Of a stretch of 48,471 nucleotides of DNA, positions 35,894 to 44,622 are shown piece by piece. The first letter of the stretch is position 1, and each line of letters opens with the position of its first letter. The notes beneath the pieces are model-generated. The model did no database searches, had not been told where the DNA came from, and worked only from the letters and a program-made list of their open reading frames with translations. The DNA lies in assembly GCA_030602885.1 (NCBI GenBank), contig JAUVYV010000026.1, forward strand, positions 1 through 48,471. The letters run 5' to 3'. Source of the stretch: Phycisphaerales bacterium. Its GTDB lineage: Bacteria > Planctomycetota > Phycisphaerae > Sedimentisphaerales > Anaerobacaceae. The translations under genes and the position numbers were made by a program.

Positions 35894-36892
35894 CTATCGG
35901 TCGAACTGGGCATCGAACGCAACAGCCGACGGCTTGAAATCGACGCCTTTTACGAACTCGCAGGCCTCTCTTGCACCGTGCTCACGGTCCATTCGGCTGT
36001 CTTCCCACTCAACCGAGAGCGGACCCTGATATCCGATATCGTTAAGAGCGACTATTATCTCCTCGAAGTTGATGTCGCCGTGGCCGAGCGAACGGAAGTC
36101 CCAGTAGCGGCGAGGGTCGGCAAAATCGGTATGCCCGCCGAAAACTCCCACAGTTCCGTCACCGTGACCCCACCAGACGTCCTTCATGTGGGTATGGAAA
36201 ATGCGGTCGCCGAACGTTCGGATGAATTTGACATAGTCAACGCCCTGATAACCGAGGTGGCTCGGGTCGTAGTTGAAACCGAACGACTCGTGACCGTTGA
36301 CCGCCTCGACGGCCCGCTGGGCTGAAGCGATGTCAAAAGCGATTTCAGTGGGGTGAACCTCAAGAGCAAACCTGATGCCTTCAGCCCTGAACGCATCGAG
36401 AATTGGCGTCCAGCGTTTTGCGAAGTCATCGTAGCCGGCCTGGATTGCATCGGGCGAGGCCGGCGGGAACGAATAAAGCAGATGCCATATCGAGCTTCCG
36501 GTGAATCCGTTGACGACATTGACTCCGAGCTTCTTGGCGGCCTTGGCTGTGTCGATGACCTTCTTGGCTGCGCGCTCTCGCACGCCGTCGGGGTCACCGT
36601 CTCCCCAGACATCTTCAGGCAGTATCGATTTGTGACGCTCGTCGATATTGTCACAAACCGCCTGACAGACTAAGTGCGTCGAAATCGCATACACCTCCAG
36701 CCCAAGCTTCTTGAGCATCTTAATCTTCGCCTTGCAGTAGCTCTCGTCAACAAGCGCCTTATCCACCTCGAAATGGTCACCCCAGCACGCTAATTCGAGC
36801 CCGTCATAGCCCCAGCTTGCGGCCTTTTTGGCCAGCTCCTCAAGAGCCAGGTCTGCCCACTGTCCGGTAAAGAGTGTAACAGGTCTTGCCAT
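35894..36892 (-). CDS. Sugar-phosphate isomerase/epimerase-type TIM barrel (cytoplasmic)
   Basis: 332 residues from ATG 36892 (AAGGGG seven bases upstream); the frame continues 16 codons 5' without support. No signal peptide. Metal-type ligands: Glu in [12 protein letters not shown], Asp/His in [11 protein letters not shown], His in [15 protein letters not shown], Glu in [12 protein letters not shown]. The [14 protein letters not shown] loop and closing [16 protein letters not shown] mark a subfamily that in planctomycetes is typically found beside a cytoplasmic Gfo/Idh/MocA enzyme, and here such a gene (37034-38206) lies directly upstream. Together they could epimerise or isomerise imported keto-sugars. 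Inference on substrate only. Confidence 0.87.
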   Translation of the reverse strand: MARPVTLFTGQWADLALEELAKKAASWGYDGLELACWGDHFEVDKALVDESYCKAKIKMLKKLGLEVYAISTHLVCQAVCDNIDERHKSILPEDVWGDGDPDGVRERAAKKVIDTAKAAKKLGVNVVNGFTGSSIWHLLYSFPPASPDAIQAGYDDFAKRWTPILDAFRAEGIRFALEVHPTEIAFDIASAQRAVEAVNGHESFGFNYDPSHLGYQGVDYVKFIRTFGDRIFHTHMKDVWWGHGDGTVGVFGGHTDFADPRRYWDFRSLGHGDINFEEIIVALNDIGYQGPLSVEWEDSRMDREHGAREACEFVKGVDFKPSAVAFDAQFDR

Positions 36893-37033
36893 AGTCAATC
36901 CCCTTTTCTTTAAATAGATGGCGTTATTTAAAAAATTCAAACATCAAAATTACATTGCAAAATGCAAAATGTTTTAGAATCTTTGAATTTTGATTTGTAA
37001 TTTTGCACTTTGATTTTTAATTTTTGATTTTTT

Positions 37034-38206
37034 TTATTTCTTCATAGCTGTCCATTTCTGTTTGCTCTTGCTGCTTGCAACGACGGTCTCGATAAAGAGC
37101 ATGCCTCGCACGCCATCCTCAACGTCGGGGAAGTCCATAGCCAGCGGGCTTGGTTTCTTGCCTTCGATGACCGTCTTAACGGCTTCGCAGAAGTTGGCGT
37201 AGTTGTTTGCGAATGCCTCGAGAAAGGCCTCGGGATGGCCCGAAGGCAGACGCGTGTTTCGTCCGGCCGCTGCGCTGTATTCAGCCACGTAAGGGTTACC
37301 GCGTTTCCAGACCTCTTCGGGACCGGCCGGTGGCTTGAAATAAAGATAATTGGGATGCTCCTGATGCCACTCTACGCTGCCCTTCTCGCCGTGTACCCAG
37401 ATGGCGAGGTTGTTCTCTTCGCCGATTGATACCTGGCTCGCGTGAAGGATGCCTTTCGCACCGTTGTTGAATTTGATGAGACAGTTGCAGTCATCATCGA
37501 GGCGCCGACCGGTGACAAATGTCGTCAGCTCAGCGCAGATGTGCGTTATTTTCAAACCCGTAATGTACTCGGCCAGATTCGCCGCGTGCGTGCCTATGTC
37601 ACCGACGCAGCCCCCGGCGCCGCTTTGCTTCGGGTCGGTCCGCCAGCTTGCCTGCATCTGGCCTGTTCTCTCCAAAGCCGTCGCCAGCCAGCCCTGCGGA
37701 TACTGCACGACAACCTTACGAACCTTGCCCAGCTTCTTTTGTTTGACCATATCCTTGGCGAGCTTGACCATCGGATAGCCGGTGTAATTGTGCATCAGCC
37801 CGAACACCCTCTTGGTCTTTTTGACTAAAGCAGCGAGCTGCTTGGCTTCTTTGGAAGTGATGGTCATCGGCTTTTCGCACATAACGTGGAAGCCCGCCTT
37901 CAAAAAATCCCGCGCTATCGGATAATGCCAGTTGTTAGGCGTCGTCACCGCAACAAAATCAACTCGCTCACCCAAAGGAAGCTTAGACTCAGCCCTAATC
38001 ATCTCCTTATAGTCGCTATAGACCCTGTTTTTATCAAGGGCAAGCTCTCTGCCCATCTTCTTCGATTTTTTAGGGTCGATATCGAATGCCCCTGCCACTA
38101 ACTCGATTTCACCGTCAATACGAGACGCCTTGCGGTGCACCTCCCCGATAAAAGCCCCCGGCCCCCCGCCGACCATCCCCATCCTTAGCTTACGCTTGAG
38201 TTTCAT
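37034..38206 (-). CDS. Cytoplasmic Gfo/Idh/MocA family oxidoreductase
   Basis: 390 residues from ATG 38206, with AAAGGAG six bases upstream. It is the only one of eleven family members here without a Tat signal: it begins MKLKRKLRMGMVGGGPGAFI, with the cofactor loop almost at the N-terminus. Catalytic Lys in MCEKPMTIT, second site GDIGTHAANLAEYITG, and a typical cytoplasmic-branch end (GMLFIETVVASSKS). It lacks the MRSPWHL ending. The gap to the isomerase downstream is 141 bp of very AT-rich sequence (36893-37033), so the two may be separately transcribed. Likely acts on imported sugar or keto-sugar with NAD(H)/NADP(H). Confidence 0.9.
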   Translation of the reverse strand: MKLKRKLRMGMVGGGPGAFIGEVHRKASRIDGEIELVAGAFDIDPKKSKKMGRELALDKNRVYSDYKEMIRAESKLPLGERVDFVAVTTPNNWHYPIARDFLKAGFHVMCEKPMTITSKEAKQLAALVKKTKRVFGLMHNYTGYPMVKLAKDMVKQKKLGKVRKVVVQYPQGWLATALERTGQMQASWRTDPKQSGAGGCVGDIGTHAANLAEYITGLKITHICAELTTFVTGRRLDDDCNCLIKFNNGAKGILHASQVSIGEENNLAIWVHGEKGSVEWHQEHPNYLYFKPPAGPEEVWKRGNPYVAEYSAAAGRNTRLPSGHPEAFLEAFANNYANFCEAVKTVIEGKKPSPLAMDFPDVEDGVRGMLFIETVVASSKSKQKWTAMKK

Positions 38207-38594
38207 ATCTGCTCCTTTCAAATACCGGCCTGTGAACGAGGTTTTTGCGCCCGAAACAAGAATTAATTAGTGTAAAAGCCGATGCCGGCGATGTCAACCA
38301 CTAATTTTGCGCGTGCCCATAGATGCCGGTGGGCTCAAGTCGGCTGTTCGACGCGGATGTGGCGGCGGCCGAACCTCAGAAGCTGGGTGTTTCGGAAGCT
38401 GTCCAGCAGGACTGCGAAGAAGATAATGGCGCCCTCGATCGCGGGGACTGCACGCCGAAAACGCGGAGTGAGCGGGGCGTAAAGAAGATTCTCCTCAACG
38501 GCAGGCAATACGATAGTAATCTGATCGAAGTATTCCCGCAAGCCGCCACCGTTGACGTGCAGGTCCACTTAGGGTAGGCGTTTGAAGGATTTAC
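38207..38594. other. 388-bp spacer between oxidoreductase and membrane-protein genes
   Basis: Holds the possible permease remnant (38335-38568) and, at 38207-38334, the AT-richer upstream region of the oxidoreductase gene. A plus-strand frame over 38323-38577 has no motif. No clear promoter or terminator is visible. Confidence 0.4.
38335..38568 (-). pseudogene. Possible C-terminal remnant of a sugar ABC-transporter permease
   Basis: A start-poor 77-codon frame (GTG 38568) whose last part reads AVPAIEGAIIFFAVLLDSFR followed by NTQLLRFGRR. This resembles the last transmembrane helix and basic tail of ribose/xylose-type permeases ('..GAIII.AVLLD..RRR'). Third codon positions are strongly G/C, as in real genes of this window. 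Nothing upstream in this frame is readable as the rest of a permease. It may be a stub of a lost transporter gene. The match is short, so I hold it loosely. Confidence 0.35.
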
Positions 38595-39440
38595 TCAGAT
38601 TCGGACTTTGAAAACGGGTTTGAAGAGCAGTGCAAAGACCATAGATGCGATAAAGAAATAGACGACCCACCAATCCGTGCCGCTGGTCCACGACGACCGG
38701 TCAGGGTAATCTATGCTGATCGACTGCACCGGCGAATCCGGGCCGAACGGTTCCTCCTTCGGGTGCATGAGTATCTCAGTCCACTTCCACCCCGGCCTTT
38801 TCGTGCTCAACTGATTGAATCCCTCCCCCACCACAAACTCCTTTTCCACCTGCGCCTCGCCAATGCGGAACCTCATCGTGTGCTCCCCTTCCTCCAGCGC
38901 CTTCATCTGCCACACAACCTCTCTCTTGGCGGCTACACGCACCGGACCCGTCACAATCTCGAAGGCATTTGCTTCTTCGACACCCACTTCAGGCAAAGCT
39001 GCATCGGCCTGGCCGCTAAGCTTCATTGTCACCAGCGCCTCCTCCTTACGCAGCAGAGGTCGAGATTGATACCATAGACCAAGCTGGCTCAACAGCAATA
39101 CCACCGGCACTATCATAAACAACATCGGACGTATCGAATAAAACAGCAGCAAAAAAGCTCCTCTGAAAACTCGCCCCTGAGCTCTCAATGTTACCGAAAT
39201 GCTGTCCTTGAACAGCTTTAATGCAAGCATGTGCGCCTTTATATCGTCCCTGACTTTACCGATGGCACGCTGGTTGGATGTGTACTTAAAAATGACCAGC
39301 AGCACGACACCGGCGACGGCGGAGATGATGGTATTGCTCAGCCAGCCGGGCACGACCGCTATGAAGCCGAAAAGAGCCTTGCCCAGCACATTTACGGGGA
39401 CGTTTATCCAGGTTACTAATTGAGCCAAAAGTTCCGTCAC
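38595..39440 (-). CDS. Three-helix membrane protein, DUF106/EMC3-like topology (function unknown)
   Basis: 281 residues. Transmembrane helices at about 35-52 and 104-123, separated by a charged helical stretch with SNQRAIGKVRDDIKAHMLAL, then a soluble beta-rich domain (about 130-250, including EFVVGEGFNQLSTKRPGW) and a third helix at about 257-276. The helix/charged coil/helix opening resembles DUF106 proteins of the YidC/Oxa1/EMC3 insertase superfamily, but the large domain between helices 2 and 3 is not typical, and the likeness is by eye only. Its ATG overlaps the stop of the small RHH-like gene by four bases (ATGA), so the two are translationally coupled. Confidence 0.6.
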   Translation of the reverse strand: MTELLAQLVTWINVPVNVLGKALFGFIAVVPGWLSNTIISAVAGVVLLVIFKYTSNQRAIGKVRDDIKAHMLALKLFKDSISVTLRAQGRVFRGAFLLLFYSIRPMLFMIVPVVLLLSQLGLWYQSRPLLRKEEALVTMKLSGQADAALPEVGVEEANAFEIVTGPVRVAAKREVVWQMKALEEGEHTMRFRIGEAQVEKEFVVGEGFNQLSTKRPGWKWTEILMHPKEEPFGPDSPVQSISIDYPDRSSWTSGTDWWVVYFFIASMVFALLFKPVFKVRI

Positions 39441-39622
39441 TCGATATACCCCAACCCGCGAAGCTGGTCGGCAACTTTCTCGTCCGCATCGGACGACTCG
39501 TGTTTGCTAAGCTCGGTTTCAATGATATGAGTGATAAACTCTTCGACGCTGCTGTAGCCGGCCGCCTCAGCGGCGCCTTTAGCTCTGTTGAAGAGACTCG
39601 AATCGATCTTGATTTTAGCCAT
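39437..39622 (-). CDS. Small ribbon-helix-helix-like protein
   Basis: 61 residues: MAKIKIDSSLFNRAKGAAEA, then GYSSVEEFITHIIETELSKH and an acidic tail. A short beta strand followed by two helices with an 'SVEEFI..II..EL' pattern is typical of ribbon-helix-helix DNA-binding proteins such as antitoxins and CopG-like regulators. The strand lacks the usual Arg/Thr-rich face, so it may be a protein-interaction version. GGAAGGA before ATG 39622 is a good ribosome site. No toxin partner is visible; the gene is coupled to the membrane protein downstream and lies 39 bp from the phosphodiesterase upstream, so it may regulate this unit. Confidence 0.65.
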   Translation of the reverse strand: MAKIKIDSSLFNRAKGAAEAAGYSSVEEFITHIIETELSKHESSDADEKVADQLRGLGYIE

Positions 39623-39661
39623 AATTGTCCTTCCTGCGGAATCTTTTCAGGTCCTTGCTCA

Positions 39662-41692
39662 TCAGGTTTTGAGAATATTCCTGCCTACCATAGATGACGG
39701 GACTCCCAACCCGAATTCGGTCAGAATTGTCGGCGCCAGATCGATCAGAGCCGGGCTGCTCGCGGCGATGGGTTTATTGCTGAACAGGACACCGGGCACC
39801 TCTGCCGCATCCGCACAATGGTCCGCACTCCAGGCAGAGTCGTTATCGTAGAGGATTTTACCACCCATACCGCCCAGACACGTATCCCAGGAAGCCCTGT
39901 AGTCGCGCCTGTATCCAATGATAAGGTCGGGAGCCAGTGCGGTAGCCGGGCCCGAATAATCCTTATCTGCACGATGGGCTTTGTGAATGACACGCCTGCC
40001 ATTTTCGTCGGTAACCGCTTCGAGCTTGGCCGCCAGCTCATCTACGTAGAATTCATACTCGGCGCCCGGCTCGACCGTACCGTATATTTCTCTGCCCTTT
40101 AGATTGATATACAACCCGTTTATCCCCAGTCCGTACGCCTTTGTTCTGGCCCAGTCAACGTCGGCCAGTACCGATCTTGCATCCGGCGGATAAAGGTAAC
40201 CGTTTTCGCGAAGCCACGTATTGACGTTGAACTGGCGCTTGAAATTGGCAAAGCCGTGGTCGCTCATAACAAAGATGGTCGCCTTGTCGCCGTACCGGCT
40301 CAGAATCATTCCCAGAACCTCATCCATCTTTCCGTAAAGCTGCTGGATATCGCCGAAGTATTTCTTGGCCTCACCCGAAGAACGAACGGGGTGTTTTTCA
40401 TCCGAGTCCCACCAGAACATATGCGATTGCAAATCGGTGCTGGAGAAGTAGAAAAACAGCAGCCCATCGTCATAGTTCTCGAGCGCATAGTCAAGCAACG
40501 CAAGCCTTTCCTGCAAAACATACGTGGCCTGGCTGCGAAACTCCTCATCGGTGAAGACCTTGTTCGAAAGCGCCTTGTGGTCTTCCTGAAACCCCGTTGT
40601 GTAGAACAAATCCAGTCGGTTCGAGACTTCCTTTATGAACTCGGGCGGCTCAGTCAGCTTAAGGGCCGAATCCGATGGGTCGCTGTTGACAGGGCTCACA
40701 TAAAGCCGAAAGTTCTCTCTGACCTGCTGGAGATAGAAGCGACATATCCCGCTGATGTGTTTGTTAGGTCCAGGAATCGCCATCTCGAAGTCCAGCTTTA
40801 TCCACCTGCTCCACTGGCCCTGCCTGAGAAGGATTCTGTGCTTCTGAATTTCAATAAGGGCCGCGTTTGCATCGGTATCGCGGTGGACGGTGAAATCGAC
40901 GGCGGTATCCTCGGGTTTTACCAGGAATGTGTTTGGTGGGCCGATGATTTTTCCGTGCGCGGTTTCATTCTCGAAAAACAACATAGAGCGTTTCCCCCCA
41001 CCCTCGTCCTTTGTGCGAAGCGGCCCGTCTTCGGAGAAGTGCTGATACGTCCCGTACGTCCCCAACATATCAGGTGTCCCCATCCCTGCAAGGCATCGGT
41101 GGTAGCCGTATTGGGATTCGCTTGGAGGATAGTTGCTCGGCAGGTCGTAGAACGTCGAGTATATCTTCGCCTCGTCGAGATAATCCCAGAAGGGCGTCCC
41201 CTGCCGTTTCAAAACGGTGGCGGGCGGCTTATGATTGAAAGGCCAAAAATCAAGCTGCAGCCTGTAGTCGCCGACCTCCCAGTAGCCGGCGCCCGGCAGC
41301 GTCTCGGCCATCGCAAAGAACGGCACACACTGCTTTTCAGGATGACGGTGGATGAAATCAAAGATGCCATGCGAACCGGGACCGGCGCCGTTGATAAAGT
41401 TGGCCCAGGCAACGGGGCTTTGAGGCGGAATGCTCGTGCCCAGAACGCTGAAACCGCCCTGCCTGCGAAGCTTCTCGAAGTTGGGCAGTTTGCCCGCATC
41501 CATCAGACGCTCCGACAGCCGAGGGTCCATCCCGTCAACACCTACTACGATGACTCTCTTGCCTTTGCCGCGAACCCTGCCGGTGCCTCCATAAACAGGA
41601 TTCAGAGCCAGTCCCGCCCCGAACGCGACAGCAGCCGCTGCCGAACCTTTGAGAAACTCTCTGCGATCAATTTTATTTCTCTTACCTGCCAT
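39662..41692 (-). CDS. Tat-exported AlkP-superfamily type I phosphodiesterase
   Basis: 676 residues. Tat signal DRREFLKGSAAAAVAFGAG at 9-27. The nucleotide-pyrophosphatase/phosphodiesterase fold is visible as the metal-binding VIVVGVDGMDPRL near 48-60, the nucleophile region IPPQSPVAWANFINGAGPG (Ser where many members have Thr), FVMSDHGFANF (Asp-His metal ligands) and SADHC near the end. The second half of the protein carries the usual N.WLRENGYL and YGLGINGLYINLKGRE segments of this group. Substrate unknown: phosphodiesters or headgroups on exported glycans or lipids are possible. Its paralogue is at 41868-44000; about 175 bp of sulfatase debris lies between them. Confidence 0.88.
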   Translation of the reverse strand: MAGKRNKIDRREFLKGSAAAAVAFGAGLALNPVYGGTGRVRGKGKRVIVVGVDGMDPRLSERLMDAGKLPNFEKLRRQGGFSVLGTSIPPQSPVAWANFINGAGPGSHGIFDFIHRHPEKQCVPFFAMAETLPGAGYWEVGDYRLQLDFWPFNHKPPATVLKRQGTPFWDYLDEAKIYSTFYDLPSNYPPSESQYGYHRCLAGMGTPDMLGTYGTYQHFSEDGPLRTKDEGGGKRSMLFFENETAHGKIIGPPNTFLVKPEDTAVDFTVHRDTDANAALIEIQKHRILLRQGQWSRWIKLDFEMAIPGPNKHISGICRFYLQQVRENFRLYVSPVNSDPSDSALKLTEPPEFIKEVSNRLDLFYTTGFQEDHKALSNKVFTDEEFRSQATYVLQERLALLDYALENYDDGLLFFYFSSTDLQSHMFWWDSDEKHPVRSSGEAKKYFGDIQQLYGKMDEVLGMILSRYGDKATIFVMSDHGFANFKRQFNVNTWLRENGYLYPPDARSVLADVDWARTKAYGLGINGLYINLKGREIYGTVEPGAEYEFYVDELAAKLEAVTDENGRRVIHKAHRADKDYSGPATALAPDLIIGYRRDYRASWDTCLGGMGGKILYDNDSAWSADHCADAAEVPGVLFSNKPIAASSPALIDLAPTILTEFGLGVPSSMVGRNILKT

Positions 41693-41697
41693 CTTTC

Positions 41698-41856
41698 TTA
41701 ACGCCGGGAAACTTCATAATCAACGGCACACGAATCAGCTCCTGATGCAGCCCATAGACAAGGTCCCACTGCACCTGCCAGTCCCGCGGACAGCGCGCCG
41801 CTTAGCAGGTCCCGGCGACTAATCGTGCCTTTTGCTCTTCGGCTTCCGGCTGCCAT
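41698..41856 (-). pseudogene. Remnant of a Tat-exported sulfatase
   Basis: Two pieces in two frames. From ATG 41856 a clear Tat signal is readable (GTISRRDLLSGALSAGLAGA), but the frame then degenerates and stops at 41698. In the +1 frame, from about 41775 to 41685, the text reads LHQELIRVPLIMKFPGVKKDGR, the conserved C-terminal-half segment of sulfatases ('YEE.IRVPLIM..PG'). The start of a sulfatase thus appears joined to an internal piece with most of the enzyme, including the sulfatase Cys motif, deleted. The fragment overlaps the start of the downstream phosphodiesterase gene. Confidence 0.6.
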
Positions 41857-41867
41857 AGAGAAACCTT

Positions 41868-44000
41868 TTACTTATTGCCTGTAGCTTTGCGGCTATCCGG
41901 TTCGACCACCGCCAACGCCCTGCCGTCCATCGACTTCGGCGTATCGACACCGAACATCTCAAGCACCGTCGGACCGATATCCATAAGCCGCGGATTCTCT
42001 GTTACGACCGGACGGCTGCAGAACAGAACGCCGGGGACAAATGAGTGGTCGATGCAGTGGTCGCCGCTCCAGGCCTTTGTGTTATCGTGAAAAATCTTGT
42101 CCGTCACCTGTCCGATGGCCGTCTCCCACGACGCCCGATACCCGCGATTGTAGCCGACCAACAAATCCGGCGAATTGCCCTTATACGGCCCGTTGAAAAT
42201 CTTCAGGGCGTTATAGACCTGCTTAATAGCCGGCTGATTTCGTTGCGCATCCGTCAGTGCACCCAGCTTGCCGGCGATTTCATCACGCAGTTGCCCAGCT
42301 TCGTCGCCCGGCTCAACGATACCCTTTGACTCACGTCCCTTAAGGTTCAGGTATATACCCGACAGTCCTATTGCATACGCCCTCGTCTGCGACCAGTCAA
42401 CAGCAGAAAGATTCTTCTGCCCGCGCTTCTCCTCTATCACCTTCAGATACCCGTTATCTTCGAGCCAACGGTTCAGGTCAACACCATACCGAAACGCACT
42501 GAATCCGTGGTCTGAGATAATCATAAACAGCGTCTTTTTATCATTCAGCTTATCGACAACCTTGCCCACTAACTGGTCCATCCGCATGTAAAGCTGCTCG
42601 ATCACATTTCCTTCGGGAATTCGACCCTGATTGGCGGGATGCTCGGGGTCGATTTGCCGCCAGAACGTGTGCTGCAATCTATCCGTCCCGTCAAAGACAC
42701 ACACCACAAGCCCCTGCTTTACCTTATCGAGAGCGTCAAAAAACATCGTCTCTCGCTCCGCATCGATCTGGGTACACTGTTCGACAAACTCCTGGTCGGT
42801 AATAAACTTCTCATTGAGCGCCCAACTGTCCTCCGCCAGCCCCAACGTCGCAAACGGCCCCTGACGCTTGGCAAGGTATGTTGAAAAAATGGTCGGATAA
42901 GAGATGGGCATAGCCGGTTTCTCAGGATCGATATTTACCGGCGTAACATATAAACTGAATTCCGGCTCGGTGCTGATAAGCAGAAACTTGCAGATTCCTT
43001 TTACCTTGACACCCGGTGCCGCCTTAAACGCCACCTTAACCCAGTCGCTGTAGATACCCTTCTTAAGATGACGAGTCTCACCGTTGATTCTAATATCGGC
43101 GGCTTCTTTGCCCGTGACTTTTACCACAAAGGGACATGCAAGGGCAGAGCCGTCTTTGCGAAACGGACTGGAACAGCCGATCAGTTTCGTCTTTATCGTG
43201 TTGTTGGCCATCGTAACAAAAAAACGCTCGCCGCCGGTATGCTCACCGTCTCCTTCGCTCCGTGTCGTGTAGAAAGAGAATATCCCCTGTGTGCCGCGAA
43301 GGTCGGGGACACACATGGCAGAGAGCTGAACCCCATAGAGCTTCTCGGGCGGGAATGTGATGGGCACACGAATAATGCTGCTGAATATCCCGTGCTCGCC
43401 TAAGGTCTTCCAGAAAGGTTTTCCTTTTCGCAGCAGCCTGATATCGGCCTTGCCGAGGGGTATCTGGAACTTACCGATAGTTATATTTCGCCGGGGCCCT
43501 CTTATATCCACCGAACTCAGCTTGGGCATATATGTTCTCGTGTCGCGGGTGAGAAAATCAAAGATATTGTGCTTGCCCGGATTCGAGCCGGTCTGAAACG
43601 AAGACCACGCCACCGGCGACATCGAAGGCACCGTCGTAGCCAACCTCTTAAAGCACCCCTTTTCCTTCAACCTGGCAAAATTAGGCAGCTTACCTTCGGC
43701 TAAAAACTTCTCCGCTAAGTTCGGGTCTAATCCATCGAGCCCTAAAATCACGCATCTCTTTATCTTGGCCCTGGCGAAGGCGTGGCGGTGCTTTATTGCC
43801 CTGATTACGTAGCGTATTGGCCAGGTGAACAGTGCCACCACAGCCGAAAAGATGGCCGCGAACATCGCCAGGAATGAGCCCATTACAGCAAAGCCCGCAC
43901 CTGGCCCGATGTACGCCTGGGCGGTGCTTGCCCAGGCCAACACCACTACCACCGCCGGCGCCAGGATTCTCAGATTTAGCTTACGTTTCTTGACCGGCAT
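41868..44000 (-). CDS. Membrane-anchored AlkP-superfamily type I phosphodiesterase
   Basis: 710 residues from ATG 44000, with GGAG seven bases upstream; a TTG 16 codons earlier overlaps the previous gene and is less likely. N-terminal hydrophobic segment 10-28 followed by AQAYIGPGAGFAVM, then a second helix at about 34-62, a basic turn, and the catalytic domain from about 78. Catalytic landmarks: CVILGLDGLDPNL, VPSMSPVAWSSFQTG (Ser nucleophile), IISDHGFSAF and SGDHCIDHSF. The A-Y-I-G-P-G-A-G motif recurs in proteins from several phyla, with unknown role. It differs from its Tat-exported paralogue in being anchored by helices. The ahb-like gene upstream ends 36 bp before this start. Confidence 0.87.
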   Translation of the reverse strand: MPVKKRKLNLRILAPAVVVVLAWASTAQAYIGPGAGFAVMGSFLAMFAAIFSAVVALFTWPIRYVIRAIKHRHAFARAKIKRCVILGLDGLDPNLAEKFLAEGKLPNFARLKEKGCFKRLATTVPSMSPVAWSSFQTGSNPGKHNIFDFLTRDTRTYMPKLSSVDIRGPRRNITIGKFQIPLGKADIRLLRKGKPFWKTLGEHGIFSSIIRVPITFPPEKLYGVQLSAMCVPDLRGTQGIFSFYTTRSEGDGEHTGGERFFVTMANNTIKTKLIGCSSPFRKDGSALACPFVVKVTGKEAADIRINGETRHLKKGIYSDWVKVAFKAAPGVKVKGICKFLLISTEPEFSLYVTPVNIDPEKPAMPISYPTIFSTYLAKRQGPFATLGLAEDSWALNEKFITDQEFVEQCTQIDAERETMFFDALDKVKQGLVVCVFDGTDRLQHTFWRQIDPEHPANQGRIPEGNVIEQLYMRMDQLVGKVVDKLNDKKTLFMIISDHGFSAFRYGVDLNRWLEDNGYLKVIEEKRGQKNLSAVDWSQTRAYAIGLSGIYLNLKGRESKGIVEPGDEAGQLRDEIAGKLGALTDAQRNQPAIKQVYNALKIFNGPYKGNSPDLLVGYNRGYRASWETAIGQVTDKIFHDNTKAWSGDHCIDHSFVPGVLFCSRPVVTENPRLMDIGPTVLEMFGVDTPKSMDGRALAVVEPDSRKATGNK

Positions 44001-44035
44001 TGTTTTACTCCGCGACTTTTCCCCGGCTCTACCCT

Positions 44036-44533
44036 CTAACATCGGCAATCTCCCCGGTGTTCATCTGCCATAAAACCGCCTTGAGGACGAAAACGCGCGT
44101 CTAACTTGAACAGACGTTTTACCGGTAGATTGAGCACCTGCGATTTGTCAAGCGACAGAGCCGAGCGTATCTGCTCGATGATTTGCTCTATCCTGCCTTC
44201 ACTCTTGGCGATTATCGTAAACCAGATATTGAATTCGTCACTGCGCTGATAGCTGTGAGTCACCTCAGGGTACTCGCCGATTATCGCCGCCGCCGTCTCG
44301 ACCTTCTCAGGCGGCACAGACACCGCCGCTAATGTGCTGCTAAAGCCAAACATACCGGAATCGAAACTGGCACCGATTCGACGGACAACTCCCTCATCCA
44401 TTAACCGGCTGACCCGGTTCCAAAGCTCTTCGACGGCTATATCGAGCTTCTCCGCAAGGACCTGATACGGCCTTTCACTCAGGGGAAAATCATACTGCAG
44501 TGCATTCAAAATCTTCTTGTCCAATTCGTCCAT
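44036..44533 (-). CDS. Siroheme decarboxylase subunit, AhbA/AhbB family (Lrp/AsnC-like fold)
   Basis: 165 residues from ATG 44533 (MDELDKKILNALQYDFPLSE, the usual opening of the family). The frame also contains ATG 44557 and GTG 44587, so the start is not certain. Helix-turn-helix-like first half (WNRVSRLMDEGVVRRIGA), then a RAM-like second half with HSYQRSDEFNIWFTI: His93 and Arg97 sit in the H-x-Y-x-R motif that AhbA/AhbB use to bind and decarboxylate siroheme. The end LPVKRLFKLDARF also fits. The enzyme makes didecarboxysiroheme in the alternative haem route. AhbA and AhbB normally work as a pair; only one is present here, so the partner must be elsewhere or the protein self-assembles. Confidence 0.82.
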   Translation of the reverse strand: MDELDKKILNALQYDFPLSERPYQVLAEKLDIAVEELWNRVSRLMDEGVVRRIGASFDSGMFGFSSTLAAVSVPPEKVETAAAIIGEYPEVTHSYQRSDEFNIWFTIIAKSEGRIEQIIEQIRSALSLDKSQVLNLPVKRLFKLDARFRPQGGFMADEHRGDCRC

Positions 44534-44606
44534 CGAGATAATTCCGACAACCTGCATACCGGGCTGCGTCTGTTTTCGCTTGACCACACTGCAAATCGAA
44601 CCTATA

Positions 44607-44622
44607 TATACTCAAACTGACC
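44607..44622 (-). promoter_or_regulatory. 16-bp element in the leader of the ahb-type gene
   Basis: On the minus strand this is GGTCAGTTTGAGTATA, identical to 44769-44784 on the plus strand in front of the divergent cobA-hemD fusion. It is followed by TATATAGG, so it may include the -35/extended -10 region of the minus-strand promoter. Confidence 0.55.

Noticed and set aside
40256-41701. Plus-strand open frame of 481 codons
   Set aside because: Antisense shadow of the Tat-exported phosphodiesterase. The minus strand has the metal-site motifs and signal; long antisense frames are expected with this codon bias.
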